64,000 bases of DNA from Glaciibacter superstes DSM 21135 (GTDB lineage Bacteria; Actinomycetota; Actinomycetes; Actinomycetales; Microbacteriaceae), in assembly GCF_000421145.1 (NCBI RefSeq), contig NZ_ATWH01000006.1:186001-250000 (forward strand), read 5' to 3'. This document shows, piece after piece, positions 62,697-64,000 of this stretch. The notes beneath the pieces were generated by a model. That model saw only the letters and a list, made by a program, of their open reading frames with translations, ran no database searches and had not been told where the DNA came from. The translations under genes and the position numbers were made by a program. Numbering within the stretch: the stretch's first letter is position 1; each line of letters begins with the position of its first letter.

Positions 62697-64000
62697 GGCT
62701 CTTTCCGTTCTCTCTGGTAACGGCCACGATGAACGCACCGCGGTTTGCGTAACGGCCGCCCTCAAAGCGTACGTAATGCTCGACCGTCGCGTGCAGCAGC
62801 GACGGAAGCCATTCCGACGGGAGCACCCCGTGCGCCTCAGCCGGCGCCGTATGCGTGGCGAATGCCGTTGACAGCGTCTCTGCCGCGATATCGACACCTT
62901 CAGCCGAGCCGACGGCGTCGTAATCCGCTGCGTCATCGAATACCAGGTCGAGACGGATGCGATCGCTCACGTCGAAACCCGCCGACTTACGGGTGTCCTG
63001 AACGGCACGGATGACGTCTCTGGCGAAGCCCTCCGCTTCAAGTTCGGCCGTCATCGCCGTATCCAGAAGCACGAACCCGCCTCCCGGCAGCAGGGAGAGT
63101 GCGGTGTCTCTGGCCGACCCGCCCGTCGCCGAGAGCTCGAGCTCGTATTCGCCGGCTGCCAACTCGACTCCCCCAGCTGTCACGATGCCGTCGACTTCGC
63201 TCCAGTCCCCTGAGCGCGCCGCCTGGATGACCTGTTGGACATTCCTGCCCAGCCGCGGGCCGGCTGCACGCGCGTTCACCGTCAACTTCGAGGTGATGCC
63301 GTACTCGGCTGCGCTGTTCTGGGCGAGTTCCACGAGGGTGACACGCTTCAGGTTCAGTTCGTCGCGCAAGATGCCGTCGAATGGGGCGAGTGCTGCAGTG
63401 TTCTGCGTCACAACGGTGAGGTTCGCGAGGGGAAGCCGAACCCGCAGCCCGGCCTGCTTACGCAGCGAGAGCGCGGTGGAGCTGATCGCCCGCACCTGGT
63501 CCATCGCGACGACCAGCTCAGGGTTGGCCGGGAAACGGGAGGCGTCCGGCCAGTCGGTCAGGTGCACGCTGCGCCCGCCCGTCAGGCCCTGCCAGATCCG
63601 CTCGGTGATGAGCGGCAACAGCGGAGCCGCAACCCTGGTGACCGTTTCCAGCACGGCAAAGAGGGTATCGAAGGCTTCGGAACCCTCCCCATCCTCCGTG
63701 ACGCCAACCCAGAAGCGGTCACGGGAACGGCGCACGTACCAGTTGGTGAGCACGTCGGCAAAATCTCGGAGCTTCGCAGCTGCCAGTGTGCTGTCGAGCT
63801 GCTCAAGGTCGAGCGTGACCTCCTCGATCAGGTCTCGGGTCTTGGCCAGGAGGTACTGGTCGAGTACGTCTGTCGAGTCGGTTCGCCAGGTGGCTTCATA
63901 GCCCGAAGCGCCTGACGCATTGGCGTAGAGTGAAAAGAAGTACCAGGTGCTCCACAGGGGCAGCAGAACCTGGCGAACCCCCTCCCGGATTCCCTCCTCC
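62689..64000 (-). CDS. ileS: Isoleucyl-tRNA synthetase, C-terminal part (runs off window)
   Basis: The frame is open to the window edge and encodes the anticodon-binding and C-terminal domains (VLTNWYVRRSRDRFW, LRKQAGLRVRLPL, then the long-form C-terminal DUF5915-like region). The catalytic N-terminal part lies beyond 64000. IleS charges tRNA-Ile. It is the first gene seen of ileS-folC-DUF4233-ndk. Confidence 0.93.
   Translation of the reverse strand, partial: EEGIREGVRQVLLPLWSTWYFFSLYANASGASGYEATWRTDSTDVLDQYLLAKTRDLIEEVTLDLEQLDSTLAAAKLRDFADVLTNWYVRRSRDRFWVGVTEDGEGSEAFDTLFAVLETVTRVAAPLLPLITERIWQGLTGGRSVHLTDWPDASRFPANPELVVAMDQVRAISSTALSLRKQAGLRVRLPLANLTVVTQNTAALAPFDGILRDELNLKRVTLVELAQNSAAEYGITSKLTVNARAAGPRLGRNVQQVIQAARSGDWSEVDGIVTAGGVELAAGEYELELSATGGSARDTALSLLPGGGFVLLDTAMTAELEAEGFARDVIRAVQDTRKSAGFDVSDRIRLDLVFDDAADYDAVGSAEGVDIAAETLSTAFATHTAPAEAHGVLPSEWLPSLLHATVEHYVRFEGGRYANRGAFIVAVTRENGKSHV

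Overview
This 64 kb window is a chromosomal segment of a high-GC actinobacterium, most likely of the family Microbacteriaceae (inferred from gene content and order, not from a marker search). Supporting signs are many GTG starts, 4-nt ATGA/GTGA stop-start overlaps, and actinobacterial families (DUF3000, DUF3159, DUF3710, DUF3093, DUF4193, SepH). The obgE-proB-proA-nadD-rsfS and ileS-folC-DUF4233-ndk blocks point the same way. I see no insertion sequence, prophage, CRISPR array or biosynthetic cluster. Most of the window is ordinary core genome; the unusual signal lies in the short intergenic regions.

Region by region. 0.1-2.1 kb: sulfurtransferase and SufE, then a VapC-type toxin whose antitoxin has lost its DNA-binding half. 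2.2-9.7 kb: alpha/beta-hydrolase, DUF3000 with RNase D, a fadA-fadB beta-oxidation pair, and a LysR regulator facing an MFS exporter (9.8-11.1 kb). 11.1-16.3 kb: dxs and aconitase, the latter preceded by a candidate iron box and a perfect 18-bp palindrome. 16.3-21.4 kb: a dut-DUF3710-DUF3159-CtpE-like ATPase run, DUF3093 and DUF4193. 21.6-29.7 kb: sepH, an AlkZ-like glycosylase, FUSC, TMEM175-like, YceI, a GH3 lipoprotein, an MpaB-like oxygenase and a nitronate monooxygenase-like flavoprotein. 29.8-34.1 kb: an Lrp/AsnC regulator next to a branched-chain 2-oxoacid dehydrogenase operon (E1 alpha, E1 beta, E2; no E3).

34.2-44.7 kb holds the phenylacetate catabolic genes in two minus-strand operons, paaABCDE-paaG and paaJFHZ, separated by the divergent TetR gene paaR. 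Both operons are preceded by nearly the same 22-bp sequence, a strong candidate PaaR operator. paaK and paaI are not in the window.

44.7-49.4 kb is a stretch of poorly known genes: a membrane protein, a two-HTH protein, a DUF1353-membrane fusion, a coiled-coil protein and a TetR/SDR pair. It also contains several short tandem repeats, including five copies of a 9-bp unit at the SDR start. At 49.4-49.6 kb a duplicated 102-bp segment carries two long terminator hairpins and a copy of the 3' end of the adjacent tRNA-Ala(GGC).

49.7-64.0 kb is housekeeping on the minus strand: rsfS, an unknown anchored protein, nadD, a small His-tailed membrane protein, proA, proB, obgE, then rpmA and rplU with a clear promoter and leader. 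DUF4031 (plus strand) and RNase E/G follow, then VKOR (plus strand), ndk, DUF4233, folC and the 3' part of ileS, which runs off the window end.
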